The notes: generated by a model from the sequence alone, not told the origin. Shown: positions 15,723-24,361, counted from the first letter of the stretch. The stretch is 64,000 bases of DNA from Parvibaculaceae bacterium (GCA_019636015.1 JAHBYJ010000001.1:1426001-1490000); one strand, 5' to 3'. Numbers and translations are program-made.

Positions 15723-16805
15723 TTACTGCGCCGCGAGCACCGAGGCCGGAACCGCTTCCGCCCAGCAGCCGCGGACTTCCTCCACCGCATGCTTGCCGGC
15801 GCAATAGGCTTCCTCTGAGGGGAAGCGCGAGGCGGCAAGGCACTGGTCGAGATTGAGCCGCGCCCAGTTCAGGCAGCGCCCGGTGGGGTTGCGGGCCGTG
15901 GTAGCGCCGGCGTCCATCGAGCCGTCGATCACCTGATAGGCGGCAAGCGTGAGCACACGGTTCATCACGCTCGGCGAATAGGCCTGGGCGGGGGTAACCG
16001 GCGACAGCGCGGCAAGCATGTCCCCGGCGCGTTCCATGAAGCTGCGGTCATCATCCGCCTCGGCGGTTTTCGTCTCGCCCTGGGCGGGCAGCGGCGTGCT
16101 CATCCCCCAGCGCTGCTTCTGGAACGCGTAGGAGGTTTCCTTGAAGCGCGCGGAAAGGGCGGCCATGCGTGCGTTCTCGGCCTTGAGGGCGGCGGTCACG
16201 GCCTCCGTCGCGCTGCGCGCGCCGCGCACTGTCAGAATATATTTGTCGTCGCTTTCGATGGCGGCGAGAACCGCCGTCTTGCCGCGATGGCGCACTTCGT
16301 CGCGAATGCCCTGCGAGAAACCGGCATCCTGCGCCGCGATCATCGCATGCGTCGCATACCAGCCGTCCGCCAGTGCGTCGGGCTGCGAGAAGCGCAACGC
16401 TGCAACCGCACGCCGCACATCGCTCGGTGTGTTCAGCTTGCTCTGGCCGACGGCGGCAACGGCCGAGCCGTAATCGGCATAGACGCCGGCAAGCTGCTGC
16501 AGCTGCGGCCGCGCGGAAAGCGAGGCAATGCCCGCCGACGGATCGACGGAGGCCACCTGCACCGGCGCCTGCTGGCGCGGCGAAGGCAGCGGGATTGGAA
16601 TATTCGCGGAGGCGATCGAGGCGATGCCGCCCGTGGTGAGTTCGTCATTGGCAGGCGCCGGTGCTTCGACAGCCGCGACGGGTGCCGCAGGCGCTGCCTT
16701 GTCGTTCTTGGCGCCGCCTTCGACGACGGTGCAGCCGCTGACGGTCAGCACGGCGGCAAGAGAGAATCCGAGTGTGCGAAGTGAATGCCCGAGAATCCGT
16801 GTCAC
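15723..16805 (-). CDS. Large hypothetical lipoprotein
   Basis: 360 aa from GTG 16805. The signal ends in AAVLTVSGC (lipid Cys about 24). A low-complexity Ala/Pro linker (to about residue 90) precedes a mainly helical domain (LAGVYADYGSAVAAVGQSKL, YATHAMIAAQDAGFSQGIRD). The C-terminus has four cysteines (GRCLNWARLNLDQCLAASRF, EAYCAGKHAVEEVRGCW), suggesting disulfides. I do not recognise a named family. GAGGGG stands at good distance before the GTG; a TTG at 16844 is possible but lengthens the signal peptide oddly. A strong terminator follows. Confidence 0.7.
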   Translation of the reverse strand: MTRILGHSLRTLGFSLAAVLTVSGCTVVEGGAKNDKAAPAAPVAAVEAPAPANDELTTGGIASIASANIPIPLPSPRQQAPVQVASVDPSAGIASLSARPQLQQLAGVYADYGSAVAAVGQSKLNTPSDVRRAVAALRFSQPDALADGWYATHAMIAAQDAGFSQGIRDEVRHRGKTAVLAAIESDDKYILTVRGARSATEAVTAALKAENARMAALSARFKETSYAFQKQRWGMSTPLPAQGETKTAEADDDRSFMERAGDMLAALSPVTPAQAYSPSVMNRVLTLAAYQVIDGSMDAGATTARNPTGRCLNWARLNLDQCLAASRFPSEEAYCAGKHAVEEVRGCWAEAVPASVLAAQ

Positions 16806-16889
16806 GCTGATACCCCTCGTAGCGGCAGCCTCCCTTTTGCCCAAAGGTGGAGGCGAGTTGCCGGCCAGAATGTGCCCCGCCCGCTTGTC

Positions 16890-16904
16890 TTAATGAGTTG
16901 TTAG
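16890..16904. promoter_or_regulatory. CtrA-like half-sites upstream of the lipoprotein gene
   Basis: TTAA-TGAGTTG-TTAG matches the CtrA consensus TTAA-N7-TTAA at seven of eight fixed bases and lies 85 bases upstream of the GTG at 16805. CtrA is the alphaproteobacterial cell-cycle regulator. A single one-mismatch site is weak evidence, so this is only a candidate. Confidence 0.3.
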
Positions 16905-17021
16905 CGAGTCTAATGCCGGAAGCGTTATCCCGCAAACAGGAAACGCGTTAAGCATGAATGACATAGTGCCGCCCCGCCGGAGACTGCGGAAAACCGGCGT
17001 TACGGCAAGGAACGGAAGTGC

Positions 17022-17354
17022 ATGGAACGGGCCCCCCGCCTCAAGGCGGAAATCTGGGTAAAGGCGCTGATCCGCCGCTGCGAGGTGGGGGGCGTTTCCG
17101 CCATGGTCGTCCGCCGGGGCGATGCGGGCTCGGGCACGGTTCTGGTCAAGGTGAACACCCTCGACGGCGAGGCCCGGGTGATGAGCCCGGCCCGGGACGG
17201 GGAGGGCGAACTCATCTGGATCGCCCGGCCCAAGGCGCCCGAGCAAGAGGCCGATGCCTGGATCGAGAAGCAGCGCAGCTACGACCCCGACCTCTGGGTG
17301 GTCGAGATCGAGGACCGCGAAGGCCGCCACTTCCTTCAGGAAAAAGTGGCCTGA
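17022..17354 (+). CDS. DUF1491 family protein
   Basis: 110 aa. PRLKAEIWVKALIRRCEVGG, then MVVRRGDAGSGTVLVKVNTL and SYDPDLWVVEIEDREGRHFL are the DUF1491 signature. This is a single small cytoplasmic domain found almost only in alphaproteobacteria, usually near cell-wall or translation genes. The function is unknown. It starts at ATG 17022, about 216 bases downstream of the divergent lipoprotein gene, and is convergent with a 72-aa gene seven bases away. The length and whole-sequence pattern fit the family, so the call is firm though not informative. Confidence 0.85.
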   Translation: MERAPRLKAEIWVKALIRRCEVGGVSAMVVRRGDAGSGTVLVKVNTLDGEARVMSPARDGEGELIWIARPKAPEQEADAWIEKQRSYDPDLWVVEIEDREGRHFLQEKVA

Positions 17355-17361
17355 GCCCTGC

Positions 17362-17580
17362 TCAGGGCCGCATGAACATGAAGTCTTCGTCCGGGTCCAG
17401 ATGATCCGCCGCCTCCAGAAGTTCCGCGCGGATATCCTCCGGCGAGCGGGTTTCCTTCCATATGCGCAGCGCCTGTTCGAACAGGATGCGGGCGACGGCG
17501 TCGCTCGACATCTTCTTTTCATTGGCTTCGGCAAGCCCCGCATCGAGATGCGGCATCAGAATATCTCTGGCTGTGGTCAT
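17362..17580 (-). CDS. Small acidic hypothetical protein
   Basis: 72 aa from ATG 17580. It is helical and acidic (LMPHLDAGLAEANEKKMSSD, AELLEAADHLDPDEDFMFMR), with no membrane segment, cysteine pair or known motif. I do not recognise a family. A much longer frame runs upstream through the prfC promoter and gene start on the opposite strand, but only this C-terminal part has protein-like composition. The gene lies between convergent DUF1491 and divergent prfC (163 bases). Confidence 0.55.
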   Translation of the reverse strand: MTTARDILMPHLDAGLAEANEKKMSSDAVARILFEQALRIWKETRSPEDIRAELLEAADHLDPDEDFMFMRP

Positions 17581-17742
17581 GGGTCGGACTTTCGGCAGGA
17601 AAATGACAATGAGCCATAATCGCATGGGCCCGCCCCGGCGCAGATTGGCCATTTGTCGCGGGGTCGGGCCCAATTGTCGCGGGTGGCGGTTTCCGGGGCT
17701 TTGGGTTAGGGTCCGCCGCAAATCCATCCGGAGACCCGAGTA

Positions 17743-19362
17743 GTGAGCACGACCGAAGCCGCCCCCCGCGCGGTAGGCGAGGTGGAAGCGCAAGTCCGCA
17801 ATCGCCGGACCTTCGCCATCATCTCCCACCCCGACGCGGGCAAGACCACGCTGACCGAAAACCTGCTGCTGAAGGGCGGGGCGATCCGCCTTGCCGGGCA
17901 GGTGAAGGCGCGCGGCGACAACCGGCGCGCGCGTTCGGACTGGATGAAGATCGAACAGGACCGCGGCATCTCGGTCACCTCCGCCGTGATGACCTTTGAA
18001 TACAAGGGCATCACCTGCAACCTGCTCGACACGCCGGGCCACGAGGATTTCAGTGAGGACACCTACCGCACCCTCACCGCCGCCGACAGCGCCATCATGG
18101 TGATCGACGCGGCCAAGGGCATCGAGGCGCAAACGCTGAAGCTCTTCGAGGTCTGCCGCCTGCGCGACGTGCCGATCATCACCTTCATCAACAAGATCGA
18201 CCGCGAAGGCCAGGATCCCTTCGAGCTGATGGACGAGATCGCCTCCAAGCTCGCGCTCGACACCGTGCCGATGATCTGGCCGGCCGGGATGGGCGGCCTC
18301 CTGCGCGGCATCTTCGATCCCGAGAACGACCGCTTCATTCCCTATGCGAAGCCCGGTTCCTCACCCGACGAGGAACCCGAAAGCCTGAGCGGCGACAAGA
18401 TCGCCGAATATCTCGGCGCGGACGAACTCGCGAAGTTCCACGAGGAAATGGAACTCGCGCGCGAGGGCAGCTCCGCCTTCGACATCGAGCAATATCGCGC
18501 GGGCCATATGACGCCGGTCTATTTCGGCAGCGCGCTCCGGAAGCTCGGCGTGCGCGAACTGCTCGACGCCGTGGTGCGTTTCGCCCCGCCGCCCCGCGCC
18601 CAGCCCGCCGCTAGCCGCGTGGTCGAACCCGCCGAACCCAAGGTGACGGGTTTCGTCTTCAAGGTGCAGGCGAACATGGACGCGAACCACCGCGACCGCA
18701 TCGCCTTCATGCGCATCTGCTCCGGCAAGTTCAAGCGCGGCATGCGGCTCAAGCTTTCGGGCAGCGGCAAGACGATCGGCGTCCACAACCCGATCCTCTT
18801 CTTCGCGCAGGACCGCGAATTGCTCGACGAGGCCTATGCCGGCGACATCATCGGCATCCCGAACCACGGCACGATCCGCGTCGGCGACACGCTGAGCGAA
18901 ACGGAAGACCTCACCTTCACCGGCATTCCGAATTTCGCGCCGGAAATTCTCCGCCGCGTCCGCCTCGACGATCCGATGAAGGCAAAGCACATGCGCCGCG
19001 CGCTGGAAAGCCTTGCCGAGGAAGGCGTGACGCAGGTCTTCAAGCCGGAGATCGGCGCGAACTGGATCGTCGGCGTCGTCGGCCAGCTCCAGCTTGAGGT
19101 GCTCGCCTCGCGCATCGCCAGCGAATACGACATCAAGGTTCACTTCGAACCCTCACCGTATGAAACGGCGCGCTGGGTTGCGGCGGAAGACCCGGCCGAG
19201 CTCAAGCGCTTCATGGAAGCCCATCGCGGCAACATGGCGACCGATCGCGACGGCGCCCCCGTCTTCATGGGCAAGAGCGCCTGGGAGCTCGGCTACACGT
19301 TGGAGAAATGGCCGAAGATCCGCTTCTCCGCCACGCGCGAACGCGCGCCCGCCGCTGCCTGA
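17743..19362 (+). CDS. prfC: Peptide chain release factor 3
   Basis: 539 aa, normal for RF3. GTPase motifs: G1 SHPDAGKTTL (residues 29-38), G3 DTPGHEDFSED and G4 NKID. The RF3-specific ISVTSAVMTF switch and the C-terminal GQLQLEVLASRIASEYDIKV are present. RF3 is a ribosome-associated GTPase that recycles RF1/RF2 after peptide release. The start is GTG 17743 with GGAG ten bases upstream. The MscS-type gene begins 29 bases after the stop and may be co-transcribed. Confidence 0.97.
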   Translation: MSTTEAAPRAVGEVEAQVRNRRTFAIISHPDAGKTTLTENLLLKGGAIRLAGQVKARGDNRRARSDWMKIEQDRGISVTSAVMTFEYKGITCNLLDTPGHEDFSEDTYRTLTAADSAIMVIDAAKGIEAQTLKLFEVCRLRDVPIITFINKIDREGQDPFELMDEIASKLALDTVPMIWPAGMGGLLRGIFDPENDRFIPYAKPGSSPDEEPESLSGDKIAEYLGADELAKFHEEMELAREGSSAFDIEQYRAGHMTPVYFGSALRKLGVRELLDAVVRFAPPPRAQPAASRVVEPAEPKVTGFVFKVQANMDANHRDRIAFMRICSGKFKRGMRLKLSGSGKTIGVHNPILFFAQDRELLDEAYAGDIIGIPNHGTIRVGDTLSETEDLTFTGIPNFAPEILRRVRLDDPMKAKHMRRALESLAEEGVTQVFKPEIGANWIVGVVGQLQLEVLASRIASEYDIKVHFEPSPYETARWVAAEDPAELKRFMEAHRGNMATDRDGAPVFMGKSAWELGYTLEKWPKIRFSATRERAPAAA

Positions 19363-19391
19363 TCCTGCCGGAACGAGAAGCGCCGCCGCCC

Positions 19392-20534
19392 ATGCAGTCC
19401 ACCCTGAACACACTCGAAAACTACTGGGACCTCGTCCTCGATGTCTGGCGGACGGGCGTTCTCGGTCACAATGTCGGCGACATTCTCGTCGCCGTCGCGA
19501 TCTTCGGTTTCTTCTACGTCCTGCGCGGCCTCTTCACGCGTTTCGTGCTTGCGATTACCGACCGGTGGGTCGAACGCACGCAGACGAAGATCGACGATTA
19601 TATTCGCGACGCGATCAGGAGTCCCTTGCGCTTCCTCTTCCTCGCGCTCGGCTTCTTCTTCGCAACCGAATATCTCGATTTCGAGAACACGACGGGCGAG
19701 ATCGCCGAGAATCTCAACCGCTCGCTCATCATCGTCGCGATCTTCTGGGCGATCTATAATTGCGTCGGTCCGGTGAGCCAGGGCCTCCGCCTGCTCGAGC
19801 GCGTGCTCACGCCGGAAATTCTCGATTGGCTGGTCGCGGGCGCGAAAACGGCGGTCGTGCTGGTTGCCGGCGCCACGATCCTGCAGACATGGGGCATTCA
19901 GGTTGCCCCCATCATCGCGGGTCTCGGCCTTTTCGGCGTGGCCGTGGCGCTCGGCGCGCAGGACCTCTTCAAGAACCTCATCGGCGGCATGTCCATCCTG
20001 ATCGAGCGCCGCTTCGGCTTCGGCGACTGGATCAAGGTCGACGGCGTGGTCGAAGGCACGGTCGAGCGGATCGGCTTCCGCTCCACGCTGGTGCGCCAGT
20101 TCGACCGCGCGCCGGTCTATGTCCCGAACCAGAAACTCGCCGACAATTCGGTCATCAACTACAGCGCCATGACCGCGCGGCGCATTTCCTGGAAGATCGG
20201 CGTCGAGTATCGCACGACGCATGATCAGCTTCGACGCATCGTCGCCGACATCGAGAACTATCTCACTTCGACCGAGGATTTCGTGCAGCCGCCCGTCGCG
20301 CCGCTTTTCGTGCGCGTGGACAGCTTCAACGATTCCTCGATCGACATCATGGTCTATTGCTTCACCAGGACGACCGTCTGGGGCGAATGGCTCGCGGTGA
20401 AAGAGGCGCTCGCCTATCGCATCAAGCAGATCGTCGAAGGCGTCGGCGCTGGCTTCGCCTTCCCCAGCCAGTCCGTCTATGTCGAGACCCTGCCGCCGCC
20501 GGACGACGAGGTTCGGGCATCGGGGAAAGGCTGA
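19392..20534 (+). CDS. MscS family mechanosensitive ion channel
   Basis: 380 aa. It has transmembrane segments near residues 20-45 (VGDILVAVAIFGFFYVLRGL), 72-95, 112-130 and 150-200. The last leads into the MscS pore helix and beta domain: GLGLFGVAVALGAQDLFKNL, then ILIERRFGFGDWIKVDG and YVPNQKLADNSVINYS. It is an inner-membrane osmotic-shock or small-conductance channel. ATG 19392 follows prfC by 29 bases; an in-frame start inside prfC is not needed. It is about 100 residues longer than E. coli MscS because of extra N-terminal helices. Confidence 0.92.
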   Translation: MQSTLNTLENYWDLVLDVWRTGVLGHNVGDILVAVAIFGFFYVLRGLFTRFVLAITDRWVERTQTKIDDYIRDAIRSPLRFLFLALGFFFATEYLDFENTTGEIAENLNRSLIIVAIFWAIYNCVGPVSQGLRLLERVLTPEILDWLVAGAKTAVVLVAGATILQTWGIQVAPIIAGLGLFGVAVALGAQDLFKNLIGGMSILIERRFGFGDWIKVDGVVEGTVERIGFRSTLVRQFDRAPVYVPNQKLADNSVINYSAMTARRISWKIGVEYRTTHDQLRRIVADIENYLTSTEDFVQPPVAPLFVRVDSFNDSSIDIMVYCFTRTTVWGEWLAVKEALAYRIKQIVEGVGAGFAFPSQSVYVETLPPPDDEVRASGKG

Positions 20535-20543
20535 AGGTCCGCC

Positions 20544-21740
20544 TCACCCCGCCTTCGTCACCTCCTCCACGCTCCGCCGCGCGCTGGCGATCGTGCCGCG
20601 CGTCGGATAGCCGGCGCGGAAGGCGAATGTCGCCTGCCATTCCGGATTGCCGATGACCGCCGCGAGCCGCGCTTCGGCCGCCGGTTCCTTGCCGAGTTGC
20701 CGCTCGCGGTCGATCATCTCCACCGGCTGGTTGAGCGGATGCATGGCGATGCCCGCCGCGCTCGCTTCGAGATGGACACGCTGCCAGAGGCGTCCGGCGG
20801 CAAGCGCCTGCGGCCGGTCATAACGGTCGCGCACCGAGATCGTGCCGAGCAGCGCCGCGGTCGGCACATGCGTGTCGCGCGTCTGGTTCGCCCAGGCGCC
20901 ATGGCTCTGCTCGGCGGGAAGCGCGGGCAGAAACTTCGCCGCGGCAAGCAGCGCCGGCGAAAGCCCTGCCGTATCGAGCTCGAGCCCGCTTCGCTCGCGC
21001 GCCATCTCGCGCGGCCCGTCGCGGAACCAGCGATGGCTGTCCTCGATCATCTCGTGATCGGCGACGATCTCGTCCGTCGCCAAAACGATCGCCTGTCCGA
21101 GCGCCTCGAAAGCCTCGCCTTCCGTGAAGAGCGAAAGCACCGCATTGCCATTGTCCGGCAGCGATGTGAAACGCCGCAGCAGGTCTTCCGGGAAGCCGTG
21201 CTGCCGGTCATAGGCATAGCGATTGGTGTGGCGAAGCGGGATCGCCTCGTAAAGCGGATCGCTCGCACCGCCGCCTTGCGAAAGCCGGATCGTCGCCGCG
21301 CGCACCATGCCGCCGCGTTCGACGTCGAGAAGAGAGCCCTGCGCCGGATCGACGGTGGCGGAAAACCCGTTCGCCGGCGCCGCCAGCACCATGTTCTCGA
21401 TGGCGCAGCCAAGCCCGATATGCATTTCGCGGAGATAAGGATCGAACGTGCCGAGGTCGCGCGTCGTATCGGCCAGCACCTCGATCTCCGTCTCGCTCAC
21501 GCGGAATATCCAGGGCTGCGTATTGTGCGGGTTGGAGGCGAGAATGCCCGCTGCCACCAGCGCAAGCGGCGTTCCCTGATAGTCGGGCAACTGCCACATG
21601 GCCCATGGGTCGTAAGGCGCGCCGGAGGGCTCGGCGAAGACGCCCCGGTCATGCGCGCGCCAGACCGCGCCGCCAACAGCAATGAGGGTGAGGGCGCCCG
21701 CGCCTTGCAGCAGGCGGCGGCGTGTCGGCGATACCGTCAT
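20544..21740 (-). CDS. Acg-family nitroreductase-like flavoprotein with Tat signal
   Basis: 398 aa. The N-terminus carries a twin-arginine motif (SPTRRRLLQGAGAL) and a hydrophobic stretch, so a folded protein would be exported by Tat. The mature part matches the Acg/nitroreductase-like family: ILASNPHNTQPWIFRVSETE, LREMHIGLGCAIENMVLAAP and a C-terminal half with a second nitroreductase-like lobe (GRLWQRVHLEASAAGIAMHP). These proteins bind FMN, and some, such as mycobacterial Acg, are thought to bind rather than turn over flavin. The start codon overlaps the stop of the upstream tetR by ATGA, so the two form an operon and the TetR protein probably controls it. Confidence 0.8.
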   Translation of the reverse strand: MTVSPTRRRLLQGAGALTLIAVGGAVWRAHDRGVFAEPSGAPYDPWAMWQLPDYQGTPLALVAAGILASNPHNTQPWIFRVSETEIEVLADTTRDLGTFDPYLREMHIGLGCAIENMVLAAPANGFSATVDPAQGSLLDVERGGMVRAATIRLSQGGGASDPLYEAIPLRHTNRYAYDRQHGFPEDLLRRFTSLPDNGNAVLSLFTEGEAFEALGQAIVLATDEIVADHEMIEDSHRWFRDGPREMARERSGLELDTAGLSPALLAAAKFLPALPAEQSHGAWANQTRDTHVPTAALLGTISVRDRYDRPQALAAGRLWQRVHLEASAAGIAMHPLNQPVEMIDRERQLGKEPAAEARLAAVIGNPEWQATFAFRAGYPTRGTIASARRSVEEVTKAG

Positions 21741-22390
21741 GGTCGTTTCCTCCCTTTGGGACGCGCAGGCGCCAATGCGCCGTCGATCATCGCGTCGATG
21801 GTTGCGAAAAGTCTTTCCCAGTTCTGCTCTGTCTTGATCTCGACCCCGCCATAGACGCGGATCGTCCGCGCACGGGCGAGAAGATAGTCGATGGCGGCGG
21901 CGAGAAGCGCCGTCAGCGCCGCAAGGTCCGCACCCTCCGGCGCGCCGTAGCGGTCCGCGACCGCCTTCATCAGTTCGAGCGAGCGCCGCTCGCGCACCTC
22001 TTCCAGCGCCACGACAAGCGCCGTGCGGTTCGCGGGCTCGGCCGCGATCACGGCAAGCGTCACCGGCCGCTTGCGCATTTCCGCCGCGTGGTGGCGGAGC
22101 CCTGCCTTCAGCGCCGCGCCGAGCGTCGGCGCATCGCCCGCCGCCTCCAGCATGTCTTCCACGCTCCACCAGAAGTCGCCCGCTTCGGCATAAGCGCGGT
22201 AAAGCCCGTCGAGATCGCCGAAATAACGGTAGATTAGCACCTTGTCCGCGCCCGCCTCGCGCGCGACCGCGTTGATGCCGACGGCGCCGAGCCCGTCGCG
22301 CAGGATGATACGGCCGACCGCATCGAGAATGGCTCGCTCGGTCTTCTCCCGGTCACGGACTTTCGGCTGCATCCTGGCTTTTGTCACCAT
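21737..22390 (-). CDS. TetR family transcriptional regulator
   Basis: 217 aa from ATG 22390. The DNA-binding HTH is residues about 10-55 (KTERAILDAVGRIILRDGLG, INAVAREAGADKVLIYRYFG), and the rest is a helical ligand domain. The gene overlaps the Acg-family gene by four bases. The palindrome TGTCACC-ATAC-GGTGACA (22382-22399) covers this ATG. If translation instead begins at ATG 22372, the palindrome lies just upstream as a normal operator, so the choice of start is open. The effector is unknown. Confidence 0.85.
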   Translation of the reverse strand: MVTKARMQPKVRDREKTERAILDAVGRIILRDGLGAVGINAVAREAGADKVLIYRYFGDLDGLYRAYAEAGDFWWSVEDMLEAAGDAPTLGAALKAGLRHHAAEMRKRPVTLAVIAAEPANRTALVVALEEVRERRSLELMKAVADRYGAPEGADLAALTALLAAAIDYLLARARTIRVYGGVEIKTEQNWERLFATIDAMIDGALAPARPKGRKRP

Positions 22391-22399
22391 ACGGTGACA
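22382..22399. promoter_or_regulatory. TetR-type operator palindrome
   Basis: TGTCACC-ATAC-GGTGACA has 7-base perfect arms and a 4-base centre. It lies at the 5' end of the tetR-acg operon and about 120 bases from the dadA-like start on the other strand. Its size and place fit TetR autoregulation. Confidence 0.65.
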
Positions 22400-22519
22400 T
22401 ATACCCCTCGCAGCGCCGCCCGTCAAGGCGGCGTCTTTGCCGTCGCCAAAAGGCCGGGGCTTTGCTAGGCCTTACTCTAAGAGCCGCGCTGCGGCGGAAG
22501 TTCTCTAGGTGTTGCCCAG

Positions 22520-23806
22520 GTGAAAGCCCCCCGATCCGCCATCGTCATCGGCGCCGGCATTGTCGGCGTCTCGACCGCCTATGAACTGGCGCTGCGCGGC
22601 GTGAAGGTCACGCTCGTCGAGGCACGGGAAGGGGCGGGGCTCGGCACTTCCTATGCGAATGGCGGCCAGCTTTCGGCCTGCGAGGTGGCGCCCTGGGCGG
22701 GACCTGAAATTCCCGGGCTCATCCTGCGCTGGCTCGGCCGCGACGACGCGCCCTTCCGCCTGCGTCCGAAAATGGACCCGGAGCAATGGCTCTGGCTCTT
22801 CCGCTTTCTTCTGCGCTGCCGCGCCTCGGCCCGGGCGGAGCGCATTCCGCCCAATCTCGAACTTGCGCTGCTGACGCGCGCCCGCCTCGCGGCTTACGAG
22901 CGCGATTTCGCCGCCGCCGGCGCGCCGCTCGATTTCGAACGCAGGGAGAGGGGCATCCTTCGCATCTTCCGCGATGCCCATGCCCTCACGGATGCGGAAC
23001 GGGAATCCGCCCTCATCACCCGCCTGGGGCTTGAGCAGAAGCGGCTCACCCCCGCCGAATGCGCCGCGCTCGAACCGGCGCTCGCCTCCGCCATGCAGCG
23101 CGGCGACATCGCGGGCGGGCTCTATGCGGCATCGGACAGCAGCGGCGATGCGCATCTCTTTTCGCGCCGCCTTGCCGAAGGGGCTGAGCGTCTCGGCGTC
23201 GCCTTTCTGAGCGGAACGGGCGTAACGCGCATTCTCGCCGAAGGCGGGAAGGCAAGGGGCGTCGAGACCGCGCAAGGCGTCATCGAGGCGGATGCGGTCA
23301 TCATCGCCGCCGGCACGGAGACGCGCGCGCTCCTCGCGCCTTTCGGCATCCGCTCCTGGATATATCCGCTGAAGGGCTATTCGGTGACGCTGCCCGCGCC
23401 CGAGGGCAGCGCGCCCGAAGTCAGCATCACCGATGAAGCGCGCAAGATCGTCATCAGCCGGCTTGGGCATCGCCTCCGCGCAGCGGGGCAGGCGGAGGTC
23501 GGCGGCTACGACCTGACGCTCGATCCCGCCCGCGCCCGTTCCGTCATGGACGCGCTCGAAGGCGTCCTCCCCCAGACGGGGACCCATCGGGCCGAGGCGG
23601 AATTCTGGTGCGGCCTCCGCCCCATGACGCCGGATGGCAGCCCCGTGGTCGGCGCAGTGCCGGGAATCGCGGGGCTTTTCGTGAATAGCGGCCATGGCAC
23701 GCTGGGCTGGACGCTCGGCCCAGGCAGCGCCGCAGCGCTTGCCTCGCACATCTGCGACGCCGCGCCGCAACCTGAGCTAAGTCCCTTTTCCCTCGGGAGA
23801 TTTTGA
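22520..23806 (+). CDS. dadA: FAD-dependent D-amino acid dehydrogenase-like oxidoreductase
   Basis: 428 aa, the DadA length. The FAD-binding start is SAIVIGAGIVGVSTAYELAL with a following acidic residue in VTLVEAREGAGLGTSYANGG. The C-terminal motifs WCGLRPMTPDGSPVVG and NSGHGTLGWTLGPGSAAALA are characteristic of DadA. These enzymes deaminate D-amino acids to 2-oxo acids at the membrane face, passing electrons to quinone. No alanine racemase gene is adjacent, so the natural substrate may differ from D-alanine. The start is GTG 22520; the Shine-Dalgarno is weak. Confidence 0.85.
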   Translation: MKAPRSAIVIGAGIVGVSTAYELALRGVKVTLVEAREGAGLGTSYANGGQLSACEVAPWAGPEIPGLILRWLGRDDAPFRLRPKMDPEQWLWLFRFLLRCRASARAERIPPNLELALLTRARLAAYERDFAAAGAPLDFERRERGILRIFRDAHALTDAERESALITRLGLEQKRLTPAECAALEPALASAMQRGDIAGGLYAASDSSGDAHLFSRRLAEGAERLGVAFLSGTGVTRILAEGGKARGVETAQGVIEADAVIIAAGTETRALLAPFGIRSWIYPLKGYSVTLPAPEGSAPEVSITDEARKIVISRLGHRLRAAGQAEVGGYDLTLDPARARSVMDALEGVLPQTGTHRAEAEFWCGLRPMTPDGSPVVGAVPGIAGLFVNSGHGTLGWTLGPGSAAALASHICDAAPQPELSPFSLGRF

Positions 23807-23832
23807 GCCTGATCCCATTCTGCGTGAGTGGT

Positions 23833-23851
23833 TTTTGTGCGTTGCACAAAA
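23833..23851. promoter_or_regulatory. PhaR-like operator, upstream copy
   Basis: TTTTGTGCGTTGCACAAAA is a perfect palindrome around TGC-GTT-GCA and lies just before a TTGACG -35 element (23857-23862). PhaR of Paracoccus and relatives represses phasin genes through TGC-N3-GCA-type sites. The downstream gene is a phasin, so gene and site agree. A second copy follows at 23887. Confidence 0.7.
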
Positions 23852-23856
23852 TTCGC

Positions 23857-23885
23857 TTGACGCCGCGTCAGGGGGCTACTATCTC
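23857..23885 (+). promoter_or_regulatory. Candidate phasin promoter
   Basis: The -35 is TTGACG (23857-23862). The best -10 at 17-base spacing is TATCTC (23880-23885), with CTATCT one base earlier as an alternative. It is flanked by the two PhaR-like palindromes, so repressor bound at both would block polymerase. Confidence 0.5.
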
Positions 23886-23886
23886 A

Positions 23887-23901
23887 TTGTGCAGCGCACA
23901 A
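23887..23901. promoter_or_regulatory. PhaR-like operator, downstream copy
   Basis: TTGTGC-AGC-GCACAA is a perfect palindrome with the same TTGTGC-N3-GCACAA design as the copy at 23833. Their centres are 52 bases apart, about five helical turns, placing both on one DNA face. It overlaps the expected transcription start. Confidence 0.7.
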
Positions 23902-23974
23902 ATCCGGCGCGCCCGGTATGTGCGGGGAAACGCTCGCATTCAGGTGAGCGGCCACGCGATACAGGAGATTTGAA

Positions 23975-24361
23975 ATGACCGAAGCGACCCCCAAGGCCCC
24001 CAAGGCCAAGACGACCAAAGCCAAGCCGCGCGCCAAGAAGGCCTCGGCAAAGACCACTGCAGCCAAGGCCGCCGCTCCCGTGGCCGAAGCGCTGAACCCG
24101 ATCGAAGCCGCTTCCGGCATCATCGTGACGCTCGCCCGCACCAATTTCGAGGAAGGCGTTGAAACCGCCCGCGCCGTGCTGAAGTCCGGCAGCCTCAAGT
24201 CGGCGGTCGAACTCCAGAACGAATATGTCCGCGCCACGCTGAAGCGCAATATCGACGCTGCCCGCGAGCTCAACGAGCTCACCGTGTCGACCGTGCGCGA
24301 AGCCGTGAACCCCGTTGCGGCGAAGTTCACCGAAGCTTTCGAAAAGCTCCGCGCTGCGTAA
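23975..24361 (+). CDS. Phasin family protein
   Basis: 128 aa. The first 45 residues are a Lys/Ala/Pro-rich low-complexity segment (KAKTTKAKPRAKKASAKTTA), reminiscent of histone H1-like tails and possibly DNA-contacting. The remainder is the amphipathic phasin helix pair (LARTNFEEGVETARAVLKSG, LQNEYVRATLKRNIDAAREL). Phasins coat polyhydroxyalkanoate granules in the cytoplasm. A GAG-type Shine-Dalgarno precedes ATG 23975. It is likely controlled by a PhaR-type repressor through the two upstream palindromes. A strong terminator ends the unit. No PHA synthase is in the window. Confidence 0.88.
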   Translation: MTEATPKAPKAKTTKAKPRAKKASAKTTAAKAAAPVAEALNPIEAASGIIVTLARTNFEEGVETARAVLKSGSLKSAVELQNEYVRATLKRNIDAARELNELTVSTVREAVNPVAAKFTEAFEKLRAA

